Shown piece after piece: positions 39,998 through 49,719 of a stretch of DNA of 64,000 nucleotides. The stretch comes from Methylocystis echinoides. GTDB lineage: Bacteria > Pseudomonadota > Alphaproteobacteria > Rhizobiales > Beijerinckiaceae. Under the pieces are notes generated by a model, which saw only the letters and a program-made list of their open reading frames with translations, did no database searches and had not been told where the DNA came from. A program made the translations under genes and the position numbers. Each line of letters begins with the position of its first letter. The stretch's first letter is position 1. Where the stretch lies: NCBI RefSeq assembly GCF_027923385.1, contig NZ_BSEC01000001.1:1314501-1378500 (forward strand), given 5' to 3'.

Positions 39998-41356
39998 ATG
40001 CCGCGCACCCGCAGAGCGCTCGCCGTCATCCTCGCCGCCGGCGAGGGCACGAGAATGAAATCCAGCCTGCCCAAGGTGCTGCATCAGGTGGCCGGTCGCT
40101 CCATGCTCGCCCATGTGCTGACGGCGGTCGCCGAGGCCGGCGTCGAGTCTGTCGCGGTGGTGGTGGGGCCGGGGCGCGACGACGTGCGCGACGAGGCGCT
40201 GCGCCGCACGCCGGGGGCGACGGCTTTCGTTCAGACCGAGCGGCTCGGCACGGCGCACGCCGTCCTCGCCGCGCGCGCGGCGATCGCCGAGGGGTATGAC
40301 GATCTTCTCGTCCTGTTCGCCGACACGCCGCTGGTGACAGGCGCCACCATCGGCGCCCTGCGCGACGCGCTCGCCGAGGGCGCGGGGGTCGCGGCGCTGG
40401 GCTTTCTGGCGGCCGATCCTTTCGGCTATGGCCGGCTCATCCAGAACGACGCCGGAAGCCTTCTCGCCATTCGCGAGGAAAAGGACGCAAGCGAGGCGGA
40501 GCGGGCCATCCGCCTCAGCAACGCCGGGCTGATGGCGCTCGACGGCGCCGCCGCCCTCGACTGGCTGGGCCGCATCGGCAACGTCAACGCCAAGGGCGAA
40601 TATTACCTCACCGACGTCATCGAATGCGCCCGGGCCGACGGCCGCGACGCGCGCGTGGTGCTCGCCGAGGAGACGGAGGTGCTGGGCGTCAACGATCGCA
40701 TCCAGCTCGCGCAGGCGGAGGCCGTCGCGCAGGGTCGCCTGCGCCGCGCGGCCATGGCGGCGGGCGTGACGATGATCGCGCCGGAGACGGTATTCCTCTG
40801 CGCCGACACGAGTTTCGGCCGCGACGTGCTGGTCGAGCCGCATGTCGTCATCGGTCCCGGCGTCGCAATTGGGGAGGGCGCGGTGATCCACGCCTTCTCG
40901 CATCTCGAAGGCGCGCGCGTCGGCGCGGGCGCCGCCATTGGTCCCTTCGCCCGGCTGCGGCCCGGCGCGCAGCTTTCGGACAAGACCAAGGTCGGCAATT
41001 TCGTCGAGATCAAGAACGCCACGGTCGCGGCAGGCGCGAAGGTCAATCATCTGACCTACATCGGCGACGCCGACATCGGGGCCAACGCCAATATCGGCGC
41101 CGGGACGATCACCTGCAATTACGACGGTTTTTTCAAATATCGCACAGAGATCGGCGAGAACGCCTTCATCGGCTCCAATTCCTCGCTGGTCGCGCCGGTG
41201 AAGATCGGGGCGGGCGCCTATGTCGGCTCCGGCTCGGTCGTGACCAAGGACGTTGCGGCCGACGCGCTCGCCGTGGCGCGCGGTCGGCAGATGGAGAAGG
41301 GCGGCTGGGCGGCCGCTTTCCGCGCCGCGCAGGCTGCCCGGAAAGCAAAGAAGTAA
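39998..41356 (+). CDS. glmU: bifunctional UDP-N-acetylglucosamine pyrophosphorylase / glucosamine-1-phosphate N-acetyltransferase
   Basis: 452 residues. The N-terminal uridyltransferase domain has [20 protein letters not shown] and [10 protein letters not shown]; the C-terminal left-handed helix has repeated hexapeptides ([21 protein letters not shown]), [20 protein letters not shown] and [11 protein letters not shown]. It makes UDP-GlcNAc for peptidoglycan and lipid A. Only about 106 bp separates it from glmS, with a hairpin between. Confidence 0.97.
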   Translation: MPRTRRALAVILAAGEGTRMKSSLPKVLHQVAGRSMLAHVLTAVAEAGVESVAVVVGPGRDDVRDEALRRTPGATAFVQTERLGTAHAVLAARAAIAEGYDDLLVLFADTPLVTGATIGALRDALAEGAGVAALGFLAADPFGYGRLIQNDAGSLLAIREEKDASEAERAIRLSNAGLMALDGAAALDWLGRIGNVNAKGEYYLTDVIECARADGRDARVVLAEETEVLGVNDRIQLAQAEAVAQGRLRRAAMAAGVTMIAPETVFLCADTSFGRDVLVEPHVVIGPGVAIGEGAVIHAFSHLEGARVGAGAAIGPFARLRPGAQLSDKTKVGNFVEIKNATVAAGAKVNHLTYIGDADIGANANIGAGTITCNYDGFFKYRTEIGENAFIGSNSSLVAPVKIGAGAYVGSGSVVTKDVAADALAVARGRQMEKGGWAAAFRAAQAARKAKK

Positions 41357-41415
41357 GGAAACGGCTGCATTTTTGCCCTAAGACCTTGCTGTTTACCGGA
41401 GTTGGACGCAGCCGC

Positions 41416-41436
41416 CGCCGCTCCTGCGGCGCTTTT
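41416..41436 (+). terminator. small hairpin with T-run between glmU and glmS
   Basis: CGCCGC (41416-41421), loop TCCT, GCGGCG (41426-41431), then CTTTT. Could partly end glmU transcripts or act as an attenuator before glmS. Confidence 0.5.
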
Positions 41437-41462
41437 GCCTGGATCGTTTGCTGGAGGCAGCC

Positions 41463-43292
41463 ATGTGCGGAATTGTGGGCGTTCTGGGCGCGGGCCCGGT
41501 TGCGGGGCAGCTCGTCGAGGCGCTGAAGCGGCTCGAATATCGCGGCTATGATTCCGCTGGCGTCGCGACGCTGGAGCGCGGCCGCCTGACCCGCCTGCGG
41601 GCGAGCGGCAAGCTCAGAAATCTCGAGGAAAAGCTCGCCGCGAACCCGCTTCAGGGGGAGGTCGGCATCGGCCACACGCGCTGGGCGACGCATGGCAAGC
41701 CGACCGAAAACAACGCCCATCCCCATGCCGCCGAGCGGGTGGCGGTGGTTCATAACGGCATCATCGAGAATTTCCGGGAGCTGCGCGAGGAGCTCATGGG
41801 GCGCGGCCATGTGTTCGCCTCCGAGACGGATTCTGAGGTCGTGGCCCATCTGGTGGCGGAGGGGCTGAAAGCCGGCGCCGATCCCGCGACGGCGGTGGCG
41901 GCGGCGCTGAAGCGGCTCAAGGGCGCTTTCGCGCTCGCCTTTCTGTTCGACGACCAGCCCGATCTGCTGATCGGCGCGCGGCGCGGCTCGCCGCTCGCCG
42001 TGGGCTGGAGCGACGCGGGCGTCTATCTGGGCTCCGACGCGCTGGCGCTCGCGCCCTTCGCGACCTCGATCGCTTATCTGGACGAGGGCGACTGGGTGGT
42101 CCTGCGCCGCAATGGCGTCCAGTTCTTCGACGCCGCCGACACGCCCGTCGACCGCCGTCGCCTGCCGCTGGCGCCGGGCTCCTTTCTGGTCGATAAGGGC
42201 AATTACCGCCACTTCATGGCCAAGGAAATCCACGAGCAGCCTGAAGTCGTGGGACGCACGCTCGCCCATTATCTCGATCTCGCGGAAGGCGTGGCGCGGC
42301 TGCCCTTCGAGTTGAATTTCGACCCCAAATCCCTCTCGCGCGTGACGATTTCCGCCTGCGGCACCGCCTATTACGCCGGCCTCGTGGCGCGCTACTGGCT
42401 GGAGCGCTTCGCGCGGCTGTCGGTCGACATCGACATCGCCTCGGAGTTCCGTTACCGCGATCCGCCCCTGCCCGAGAAGGGGCTGATGATCGTCGTCTCC
42501 CAATCCGGCGAGACGGCCGACACGCTGGCGGCGCTGCGCTATGCGAAGGAGCATGGCCAGCACATCCTGTCGATCGTCAATGTCGAGAGCTCGACCATCG
42601 CCCGTGAGAGCGAGACGGTCGCCAAGACGCTGGCCGGACCGGAAATCGGCGTCGCCTCGACCAAGGCCTTCACCTGCCAGCTCGCGGTTTTCGCCTGCCT
42701 TGCTCTGGCGCTCGGCCGGGCGCGGGGCGTGCTGACGCGCGAGCAGGAGCGGGCGCTGGTCGCGGAGCTGATCGCCGCGCCGGGCCAGATGGCGGAGGCG
42801 CTGAACCGCGAGGCGCAGATCGAGCCGGTCGCCCGCGACGTCGCCCGCGCCACCAGCGTGCTCTATCTCGGCCGCGGCCCCTCCTTCCCGCTGTCGATGG
42901 AGGGCGCGCTCAAGCTCAAGGAACTTTCCTACATTCACGCCGAGGGTTACGCCGCAGGCGAGCTGAAGCATGGCCCCATCGCGCTCATCGACTACGCCAT
43001 GCCGGTGATTGTCCTGGCCCCGCCGGACGCGAGCCTCGAAAAGACCGTCTCGAATCTCCAGGAGGTCGCGGCGCGCGGGGGGCATCTCATCCTGATTGGC
43101 TCGCCCCGGGCGCGGCATGAGGCGGCGGCGGAGCTCGCCGGCTATATCGAGATGCCGGAGACGGTGGCGGGGGCCTTTTCGGCGCTGGTCTATGCCGTGC
43201 CCGTCCAGCTTCTGGCCTATCACGTCGCGACCTTCATGGGGAAAGACGTCGATCAGCCGCGCAATCTCGCCAAAAGCGTCACGGTGGAATGA
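41463..43292 (+). CDS. glmS: glutamine-fructose-6-phosphate aminotransferase
   Basis: 609 residues from ATG 41463, so that Cys2 of MCGIVG becomes the nucleophile; an earlier start would bury it. Glutaminase domain: HTRWATHGKPTENNAHPH, VVHNGIIENF. Two SIS sugar-isomerase domains: SACGTAYYAGLVARYW, VVSQSGETADTLAAL, and RGPSFPLSMEGALKLKEL. It makes glucosamine-6-phosphate, the step before GlmM and GlmU. No ribozyme was seen upstream. Confidence 0.98.
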   Translation: MCGIVGVLGAGPVAGQLVEALKRLEYRGYDSAGVATLERGRLTRLRASGKLRNLEEKLAANPLQGEVGIGHTRWATHGKPTENNAHPHAAERVAVVHNGIIENFRELREELMGRGHVFASETDSEVVAHLVAEGLKAGADPATAVAAALKRLKGAFALAFLFDDQPDLLIGARRGSPLAVGWSDAGVYLGSDALALAPFATSIAYLDEGDWVVLRRNGVQFFDAADTPVDRRRLPLAPGSFLVDKGNYRHFMAKEIHEQPEVVGRTLAHYLDLAEGVARLPFELNFDPKSLSRVTISACGTAYYAGLVARYWLERFARLSVDIDIASEFRYRDPPLPEKGLMIVVSQSGETADTLAALRYAKEHGQHILSIVNVESSTIARESETVAKTLAGPEIGVASTKAFTCQLAVFACLALALGRARGVLTREQERALVAELIAAPGQMAEALNREAQIEPVARDVARATSVLYLGRGPSFPLSMEGALKLKELSYIHAEGYAAGELKHGPIALIDYAMPVIVLAPPDASLEKTVSNLQEVAARGGHLILIGSPRARHEAAAELAGYIEMPETVAGAFSALVYAVPVQLLAYHVATFMGKDVDQPRNLAKSVTVE

Positions 43293-43357
43293 GACCCCGC
43301 CATTGACACCGGCGGCCCCGAACTGGTCTATGCGGGTCCGAAGGGCCGCGCGCCGTC

Positions 43358-44209
43358 ATGTTTCAGCCAGGAATGACAACGACCTTGCTCTCATCGATCC
43401 CGCCCGCCTATGTCGCCCCTTTCGAACGGGCCTGGCGTAACCGGGAGTTGATCCGCGCCGTGGTGCGGCGCGAATTCATCTCGCGCTTTCGCGGCTCTCT
43501 GCTCGGCCCGCTCTGGGCGGTGATCTCGCCGCTGATCGTGCTGCTGACCTATACAGTGCTGTTCTCGATCACCGTGCCGCAACTCTCGGCGGGCATGACG
43601 CTCGCCGATTATTCGAGCGGCATCTTCGTCGGGCTGATCCTGTTCAACCTGTTCAGCGAACTCGCCTATCGCGCGCCCATGCTGCTGCATGAGCATGTGA
43701 ACTTCGTGAAGCGCTCGATCTTCCCCTCCGAGACCATCGCCTGGACGGCGACGATCCGCGCGCTGATCTACGCCGCGGTCGCCTTTGGCGTTTACATCGT
43801 CTTCCGGCTCATGACGGCGGGAACTCTGCCGCTCACCATCCTGCTCACGCCGCTGGTGATCGCGCCGTTCATCCTGTTCCTGCTTGGCGTGGTGTGGTTC
43901 CTGATGGCGCTGGGCGCCTTCACCCGCGACGTGTCGCACATCATGGCCTCGATCGTGCCGGTGCTGATGTTCGCGACGCCGATCTTCTACCGGCTGGAGC
44001 AGATCGACGCGATGTCGCCGGCCACCGCCATCTGGCTGCGTCTCAACATCGTCGGCGACTACATCGAGATGATGCGGGCGCTGGCGCTCGACGGGCGCAT
44101 TCCCAACGTCTTCGGCTATATCGCGGTGGTCGCGGTTTCGGTCGCGGTGTTCGTCGGCGGCTACCAGTTCTTCATGCGCTACAAGTCGGTTATCGTCGAT
44201 GTCATCTAA
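43358..44209 (+). CDS. polysaccharide ABC exporter permease (KpsM/Wzm type)
   Basis: 283 residues from ATG 43358 (a second ATG at 43373). Six membrane helices of the ABC-2 type; the family marks are VRREFISRFRGSLLGPLWAVISPL near the start and the coupling region around GMTLADYSSGIFVGLILFN. It forms the channel for lipid-linked or capsular polysaccharide export with the ATPase whose gene overlaps its end by 11 bases. Confidence 0.9.
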   Translation: MFQPGMTTTLLSSIPPAYVAPFERAWRNRELIRAVVRREFISRFRGSLLGPLWAVISPLIVLLTYTVLFSITVPQLSAGMTLADYSSGIFVGLILFNLFSELAYRAPMLLHEHVNFVKRSIFPSETIAWTATIRALIYAAVAFGVYIVFRLMTAGTLPLTILLTPLVIAPFILFLLGVVWFLMALGAFTRDVSHIMASIVPVLMFATPIFYRLEQIDAMSPATAIWLRLNIVGDYIEMMRALALDGRIPNVFGYIAVVAVSVAVFVGGYQFFMRYKSVIVDVI

Positions 44210-44957
44210 GCCTTCCATCCGCTGCGCGGGCATCGGCAAAGCCTTCCAGCTCTACGCGCATCAAAACGACCAGTTGAAGCAGGTCCTGTTTGGCCTGTGG
44301 AAGCAGTTCTATACGGAGAAATGGGTTCTCCACGACGTGAATTTCACGGTGGAGAAGGGGGAGCATGTCGGTGTGATCGGCCGCAACGGGGCCGGCAAGA
44401 CGACGCTCCTGCAGATCATCTGCGGCATCACCATGCCGACCAAGGGAACCTTCGAGGTCGACGGGCGCGTGGCGCCGATCCTGGCGCTGGGCTCGGCTTT
44501 CGACGGCCTGCTGACGGGTCGCGAGAATGCGCGCATCGGCGCGGCGATTCTGGGCCTGTCGCGCAAGGAGGTCGACGAGCGGATCGAGAGCATCGCGGCC
44601 TTTGCGGACATTGGCTCCTTTTTCGAGCAGCCGATGCGGACCTATTCGATGGGCATGGTGTCGCGCGTGGCCTTTGCGATCTGCGCCCACGCCAATGCCG
44701 ATGTGCTGATCGTCGACGAGGCGCTGTCGGTTGGCGACGCGGTATTCCAGAAGAAGTGCGAGACCTACATCAAGGACTTCAGCCGCAATGGCACGATCCT
44801 GATGGTGTCGCATGATCTGAATTTTCTGGAAGAGCTGTGCGACCGCGTGTTGTGGCTCGACAAGGGCGTGGTGCGCGAGATTGGCGATCCCAAGAAGGTC
44901 ATCGCCGCCTACAGGGCCGCCATGGAAACCGAAAATCAGACCGCCGGCGCCGCGTAG
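44199..44957 (+). CDS. polysaccharide ABC exporter ATPase (KpsT/Wzt type)
   Basis: 252 residues, overlapping the permease gene by 11 bases. Walker A GRNGAGKTT (61-69), the KpsT-like APILALGSAFDGLLTGRENAR segment, signature TYSMGMVSRVAF and Walker B VLIVDEALSVGD are clear. It ends soon after the nucleotide-binding domain, so it lacks the carbohydrate-binding C-terminal domain found in Wzt proteins of O9/O12-type systems and is closer to KpsT or RfbE. Its tail overlaps the convergent LptF/G-like gene by 22 bases. Confidence 0.92.
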   Translation: MSSKPSIRCAGIGKAFQLYAHQNDQLKQVLFGLWKQFYTEKWVLHDVNFTVEKGEHVGVIGRNGAGKTTLLQIICGITMPTKGTFEVDGRVAPILALGSAFDGLLTGRENARIGAAILGLSRKEVDERIESIAAFADIGSFFEQPMRTYSMGMVSRVAFAICAHANADVLIVDEALSVGDAVFQKKCETYIKDFSRNGTILMVSHDLNFLEELCDRVLWLDKGVVREIGDPKKVIAAYRAAMETENQTAGAA

Positions 44958-46093
44958 CCCGGCGTCGCCGCGACCGGGTCCAGGCGCTTCGGTTTCGGGC
45001 TGTAGTTCAGCCGGAAGATCATCCATGCGGAAACGCCGATCTCCAGGAACAGGAACCCGGCGAGCAGCAGCGCGAACCAGCCGCTGATGCGCAGAAGCGA
45101 CTCCAGCGACACGAGATAGACGATATGCGCCGCCGGCACGGCGACGATCGGCAGGCTGCCGGAGGCGCCGCGGCGACCGGTGATGTTGCCGAAGGTGAGC
45201 GTCAGCGCCATGGCGAGCAGCGTATGGGCGACAGCCAGCGCCGGCACGCCGAAACGCTTGGCGGCTTCCGCCATCCACTCGCCGAATTGGCGCGGATCGC
45301 CTCTGGCGGCGCCGAGATTTTTGACGAAATCGAAGGCGGGGAGTTCATAGACGCCGCGCCAGCCGCGCTCCGGCATGGCGCTCGAGCCCTGCAGCGGAAG
45401 CGCCATGGCGTATTCGTCGAAATTGGCGATGCGCACTTCGTTGCTGGTGATCGAGCGGGTCTGAATGCTGCCATTGGACAGGGCGACGATGACGCCGGAA
45501 TCATTGCGCCGGAACTCGGCGCGCGCGGCGGTGATCGTCTCTTCCTCCATCTTCTCCGGCGAAAGCTGGCGCAGGAAGAGATTGGCGGCGATGTCGGGCG
45601 TAATCCAGCGCTCGATATAGAGCGTCTTCCCGCCCGCCGAGAACGTGTAGAAATGCGCCGCGTCGAGCATGCGGTGGTTGAGCGAGTTGCGCACGACGTT
45701 CAGCACGTCCTGCATGTTGCTCGAATAATGCGGCGCGAGGAAATTGGAGAGAATGTAGCCCAGGACGACGATTCCCGCGGCCAGGCTCAGCGCGGGCCGG
45801 CAGATCGACCAGGCGGAGAGGCGCAGCGCATAGAGCACGGCGATCATGCCCTCGCTCGCCATGCGCGAGAACTCCAGCGCCGTCGCCACGCCGACCGCCA
45901 TGGGCAGCGTCACGAAGGCCACGGTCGGCGTCACGCCGACGAGGGCGGGGAACACGAGTCCGCCGCGCACGGCGGCGGGGGGAAGCTGGTAGAGCAGATA
46001 GGACAGAACGACCGGGACCGACAGCGCCAACTGCACGACGAGGACCGTAAAGCCCACGCGCTTGAAGAGGAAGGAAAACAGCAGGCGCGGCAT
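44936..46093 (-). CDS. YjgP/YjgQ (LptF/LptG-like) family permease
   Basis: 385 residues. Three N-terminal helices, a periplasmic beta-rich domain (about residues 130-270) and three C-terminal helices, the LptF/LptG plan. Recognised marks: the start FLFKRVGFTVLVVQ, then LPMAVGVATALEFSRMASEGMI. The two essential LPS-transport permeases LptF and LptG normally sit together; a lone copy between a polysaccharide exporter and glycosyltransferases suggests a paralogue with another lipid-glycan cargo, or one of the pair displaced. The assignment to F or G cannot be made. Confidence 0.75.
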   Translation of the reverse strand: MPRLLFSFLFKRVGFTVLVVQLALSVPVVLSYLLYQLPPAAVRGGLVFPALVGVTPTVAFVTLPMAVGVATALEFSRMASEGMIAVLYALRLSAWSICRPALSLAAGIVVLGYILSNFLAPHYSSNMQDVLNVVRNSLNHRMLDAAHFYTFSAGGKTLYIERWITPDIAANLFLRQLSPEKMEEETITAARAEFRRNDSGVIVALSNGSIQTRSITSNEVRIANFDEYAMALPLQGSSAMPERGWRGVYELPAFDFVKNLGAARGDPRQFGEWMAEAAKRFGVPALAVAHTLLAMALTLTFGNITGRRGASGSLPIVAVPAAHIVYLVSLESLLRISGWFALLLAGFLFLEIGVSAWMIFRLNYSPKPKRLDPVAATPGYAAPAV

Positions 46094-46130
46094 GGTCTAT
46101 CGCTCGTTCTTCGCCGTCATGCGGGCAGGG

Positions 46131-47030
46131 TCACTTCTTGAACCGCGCCCAGGCCGCCCGGGAATATTCCGTCCAGGCGGGATCGAAGACGCCGCGCGAG
46201 GGCAGGGCGGTCGCGCCCGCCCAGTGGCAGAAGTAGATTTCCCTGCCGTCCACGTCGAGCGGCTTGCCGTCCCTGAAGGTCACGCCCGGCGCCTTGTAGA
46301 AGCTCTCATGCGAGGCGCCCGGCAGGACTTTCGGCAGCAGCGCGATCTTCAGACCGCGCCGGTGGGTGACGAAATTGACGAGCGGCTGCGCGAACAGCTG
46401 ACCGCGCTTGCGCACGTCATGGAAAATCTCGGCGTCGGTCTTCATCGTCTCGATGAAGTCGGAGAGCTTGAGATATTTGTTCGACGTGACCCAGAAGCCG
46501 TCGTTGAACAGCAGCACGTCGTTCAGGAAGGGATAGGCGCTGCGCCGGTCGTTGTAGACATATTCGAAGCTCGGCGAGGCGACGATGAACTCCCGCTTTC
46601 CCGCTTCCAGCCGGCCGAAGATCGGCGTGAAATCCCGAAACAGGATGACGTCGACGTCGACATAGGCAACTTCATCGAGCGGCAAGGCGAGGGCCTGAAG
46701 CTTGCGCAGGCGCCGGCGGTTGTTGTTGAAGAACCCCGGATAGAGCTCCTGCGACAGCCGGTCGATCTCCACCGGCTCCTCGTCGACATAGATCGCCCCA
46801 TAGAGGTCGGCCGCCCGACGGGTCATGTCGACATTGTCGTCGTAGGGGATGAGATAGATGGGCAGCGACGAATTGGTGTCGCGATAGCTCTCGAGGAAAG
46901 GCAGCAGCCAGTCGATGATCTTGTCGTTGCCGACAATGGCGATGCCGTAGCGGGGCGCGGGGGCGGGGGCGGCCGAGCCGGCCTCGGCGTCGGGCGCCCG
47001 CAGGGGTGGATTCGGGAGACGAAGGCTCAT
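46131..47030 (-). CDS. GT-A-fold nucleotide-diphospho-sugar transferase
   Basis: 299 residues; a GT-A glycosyltransferase with a DxD motif in AYVDVDVILF (Asp125, Asp127) and an N-terminal sugar-nucleotide-binding start GIAIVGNDKIIDWLLPFLE. The middle FVTHRRGLKIALLP and C-terminal FCHWAGATALPSR recall PF03407-type or GT8/77-like proteins. Probably adds a sugar to a surface polysaccharide made by this locus. It stands in the opposite direction to the two following glycosyltransferase genes, 49 bp away, so they share a divergent promoter region. Confidence 0.75.
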   Translation of the reverse strand: MSLRLPNPPLRAPDAEAGSAAPAPAPRYGIAIVGNDKIIDWLLPFLESYRDTNSSLPIYLIPYDDNVDMTRRAADLYGAIYVDEEPVEIDRLSQELYPGFFNNNRRRLRKLQALALPLDEVAYVDVDVILFRDFTPIFGRLEAGKREFIVASPSFEYVYNDRRSAYPFLNDVLLFNDGFWVTSNKYLKLSDFIETMKTDAEIFHDVRKRGQLFAQPLVNFVTHRRGLKIALLPKVLPGASHESFYKAPGVTFRDGKPLDVDGREIYFCHWAGATALPSRGVFDPAWTEYSRAAWARFKK

Positions 47031-47079
47031 ATACGGGGGTGTACTTGTAAAATCCGGGCAAAAGCAAGGGGGCGGTTCG

Positions 47080-48318
47080 TTGCAGGAGATTTCCGGGGCT
47101 TCCGGCCAGCCGCTCTCGGGAAAAACCGTCGCCGTCGTCCACGCCGCCTGGCACAGTTGCGGCAGCTATCAGGTCAATGTGAGCCAGATCGCCGCCTATC
47201 GGGCGCTAGGCGCGAGGGTGCTCTCGATCGCCATGATGGACGACATCGTCGGCGGTCCGATCAACGCCGGGCGGTGGGAAGCCTATGTCGCGGCGACCGG
47301 GGGCATTGGCGCGGATCGCCGCTTTTATTCCGGCGCGCCCCTCTCCGCGCTGGCCGGGAGACTCCTCGTCGACGGCTGGTGGCGGCTGATCCACGGCGAT
47401 CAGGCGAGCTGGCTGATCGAACTGGCCAGACGCGCGCCCCTGCCTGACGGGATCGAGTCGGAGGCGATCGATCTCATCCACACCAATCACTATTTCACGC
47501 TTCCCTTCGTGGAGACGCTGAAGCGCGGGCGCCGCATCCCGGTGCTGCTGGAGACGCAGGACATTCAGGCGCGGCAATATGTGTTGCGCAACAAGGGCGG
47601 CTTCTTCATTCCGCCCTATGCGACCTATGACGACATGCTGGCGATCGAACTCGACTGGATGCGCCGCGCGGACATCAACGTGCATCTCAACGAGGAGGAG
47701 CACCGCGATTTTCAGCAGCTTCTGCCCGAGGCGCGCCACGACCTCATCTATCCGGCCGTGCCGGAGACGCCGCGCGCCGGCGGGCGCGAGATCATCATCG
47801 TCGCCAGCGACAATTACGCCAATTATCTGAGCCTGCGCTGGTTTCTCACCGAGGTCGTCCCGCTGGCGGCGGGCGCGCGGGTGGGGATTTACGGCAATAT
47901 CGACAGCGGCGTGAAGAACCGCGATCCCGAGCTTTACGAGGCGCATCGCGCGCTGTTCAGGGGGCGCGTCGAGGATATTGGCGCGGTTTACGCCAACGCC
48001 GGCTGCGTGCTGTTGCCGACGGTCGAGGGGCATGGCCTGTCGATCAAGGCGGTGGAGGCGCTCTCCTGCGGGGCGCCGCTGGTGGCGACGCCGCTGGCCT
48101 TTCGGGGGATGCGGGTCGACCCGACGGCGCTCGACAATTTGGCGCTGGCGCAGGACGCAGCCCAGTTCGCCGCCTTCTGGCGCGCGGCGCAGGACCGGGC
48201 CGACCGCGGCGAGACGCCCCCGGCCGAAAGCGCGACGCGCCGGCTTTATGAGGAGGCCTTCAGCCCCCAGGCCTATGCGCGCACCCTTGCCCGGGCGCTG
48301 GAAACGCTTCCCGCATGA
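47080..48318 (+). CDS. GT4-like glycosyltransferase (paralogue 1)
   Basis: 412 residues from TTG 47080 (AGGGGG upstream); the first ATG lies past the conserved start. N-terminal Rossmann region VAVVHAAWHSCGSYQVNVSQ, then IDLIHTNHYFTLPF and LLETQDIQARQYVL; the C-terminal GT-B half has VEDIGAVYANAGCVLLPTVEGHGLSI with Glu in the EGHG segment binding the sugar nucleotide, as in GT4. It is about 40% similar by eye to the next gene, and its stop overlaps that gene's ATG by four bases. Confidence 0.8.
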   Translation: MQEISGASGQPLSGKTVAVVHAAWHSCGSYQVNVSQIAAYRALGARVLSIAMMDDIVGGPINAGRWEAYVAATGGIGADRRFYSGAPLSALAGRLLVDGWWRLIHGDQASWLIELARRAPLPDGIESEAIDLIHTNHYFTLPFVETLKRGRRIPVLLETQDIQARQYVLRNKGGFFIPPYATYDDMLAIELDWMRRADINVHLNEEEHRDFQQLLPEARHDLIYPAVPETPRAGGREIIIVASDNYANYLSLRWFLTEVVPLAAGARVGIYGNIDSGVKNRDPELYEAHRALFRGRVEDIGAVYANAGCVLLPTVEGHGLSIKAVEALSCGAPLVATPLAFRGMRVDPTALDNLALAQDAAQFAAFWRAAQDRADRGETPPAESATRRLYEEAFSPQAYARTLARALETLPA

Positions 48319-49541
48319 ACGGGCCGTCGTCGCTTGCCGGGCGGCGCGTCGCCCTGCTGTTCCCGGCCTGGCATTCCTGCGGCACCTATCGTGTGGTGCT
48401 CGGACAGATCGAGGCCTATCGGGCGCTCGGCGCGCAGGTAACGCCCGTCGCGGTGAGCATCGACCCCGGCTTCGTTCCCGAGCGCGGCTGGATCTGGAAG
48501 TCCTTCCGCGCCGCGACGCCCGAGCTCGACGCCGGTCCCCGCCACTTCGGCGGCGCGCCGCTGCACGCATTGTTCGAGCCGGCCTTTTTCACGCGGATCG
48601 TCCTGCCCTATCTGCATGGCGATCAGGCGGCGATTCGACTGGGTCTCGCCGAACGGGCGCGGCTCTCGCCCGGAGTCGACGCGCGCGACTACGACCTCGT
48701 CCATTGCAACCACTTCTTCCTGATGCCCGTGGCGCGGCGCCTCGCGCGCGGGCGGGCGCCGATCCTGCTCGACTCCCATGACCTTCAGGCGCGCCAGTTC
48801 GATCTGATCAACAGGCGCATGCCCTGGCTGCCGCCGCGCGTAACTTATGAAGACATGCTGGCGCAGGAGCTCCAGGCCATGCGCGGGGCCGATCTCCTGT
48901 TGCATCTCAATGCGCAGGAGGCCGAGGAATTCCAGCGCCTGCTGCCTGAAAAGCGCCATGCGCTGCTCTACCCGCCCGCCCCGCCGGCGCCGACGGGGCC
49001 GGGCGGCCCGGACATCGTCATCGTCTCCAGCAACAACACGGGCAATGTCGAGAGCCTCATCTGGTTCCTGCGCGAGGTCGCCCCGAAAGCGCCGGGCGTG
49101 ACGGTGAAGATCGCCGGCAATGTCGACGCGGGCGTGAGGTCGCGGGCGAGCGCGGAATACGCCGCCTACAGCGCGTGGTTTCTCGGCCGTGTCGACGACC
49201 CCGGCGCCGTCTACGCGGGCGCCCGACTCGTGCTGCTGCCGACCATCAGCGGCACCGGCCTGTCGATCAAGACCGTGGAGGCGCTGTCGAGCGGCCTGCC
49301 GATCATCGCGACCCCGCAGGCGCTTCGCGGCATGGATTCGGAAGCCTTCGCGCTGTCGAATGTCACGGTCGCCGAAACGGCGGACGCATTCGCGGCCGCC
49401 CTGCGCCGGGCCGTCGCTTCGGGAGATTCGCGCGCGACGGCGAATAGCCCAAGTCGCCTCTATTACGAGAGGCGCTTTTCGCTCGCGGCCTATCGCGCGG
49501 CTATCCAGACGCTCGCGGCGCCGCTGTGCGTTCAAGCTTAA
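48315..49541 (+). CDS. GT4-like glycosyltransferase (paralogue 2)
   Basis: 408 residues, overlapping the preceding gene by four bases (ATGA). It repeats the same blocks: VALLFPAWHSCGTYRVVLGQ, LVHCNHFFLMPVAR, LLDSHDLQARQFDL, MRGADLLLHLNAQEAEEF, and YAGARLVLLPTISGTGLSI. The shared order of motifs and adjacency mean tandem duplication. Acceptor unknown, presumably the same polysaccharide. The usual Glu of the EGHG segment is replaced (SGTG), so substrate or activity may differ. Confidence 0.8.
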   Translation: MNGPSSLAGRRVALLFPAWHSCGTYRVVLGQIEAYRALGAQVTPVAVSIDPGFVPERGWIWKSFRAATPELDAGPRHFGGAPLHALFEPAFFTRIVLPYLHGDQAAIRLGLAERARLSPGVDARDYDLVHCNHFFLMPVARRLARGRAPILLDSHDLQARQFDLINRRMPWLPPRVTYEDMLAQELQAMRGADLLLHLNAQEAEEFQRLLPEKRHALLYPPAPPAPTGPGGPDIVIVSSNNTGNVESLIWFLREVAPKAPGVTVKIAGNVDAGVRSRASAEYAAYSAWFLGRVDDPGAVYAGARLVLLPTISGTGLSIKTVEALSSGLPIIATPQALRGMDSEAFALSNVTVAETADAFAAALRRAVASGDSRATANSPSRLYYERRFSLAAYRAAIQTLAAPLCVQA

Positions 49542-49719
49542 AATCGATAAAAAACAGACAGTTGAATGAGACTGTGACCGGATCGCCACGCCGCGCCTAA
49601 ATTCACGGAACGCCGTCCGCGCGCAATTTCGTCCCGCCGGTCGAGATGTTACCTTGTCACATCAAGATTTTGTGATGCTGCGCCGAGACACGGGCGGCCT
49701 TGCTGTTGGAGCTAATCAG

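Noticed and set aside
41357..41462. glmS ribozyme before glmS
   Set aside because: The 106-bp gap is too short and shows only a small hairpin; the ribozyme is mainly known from Firmicutes.
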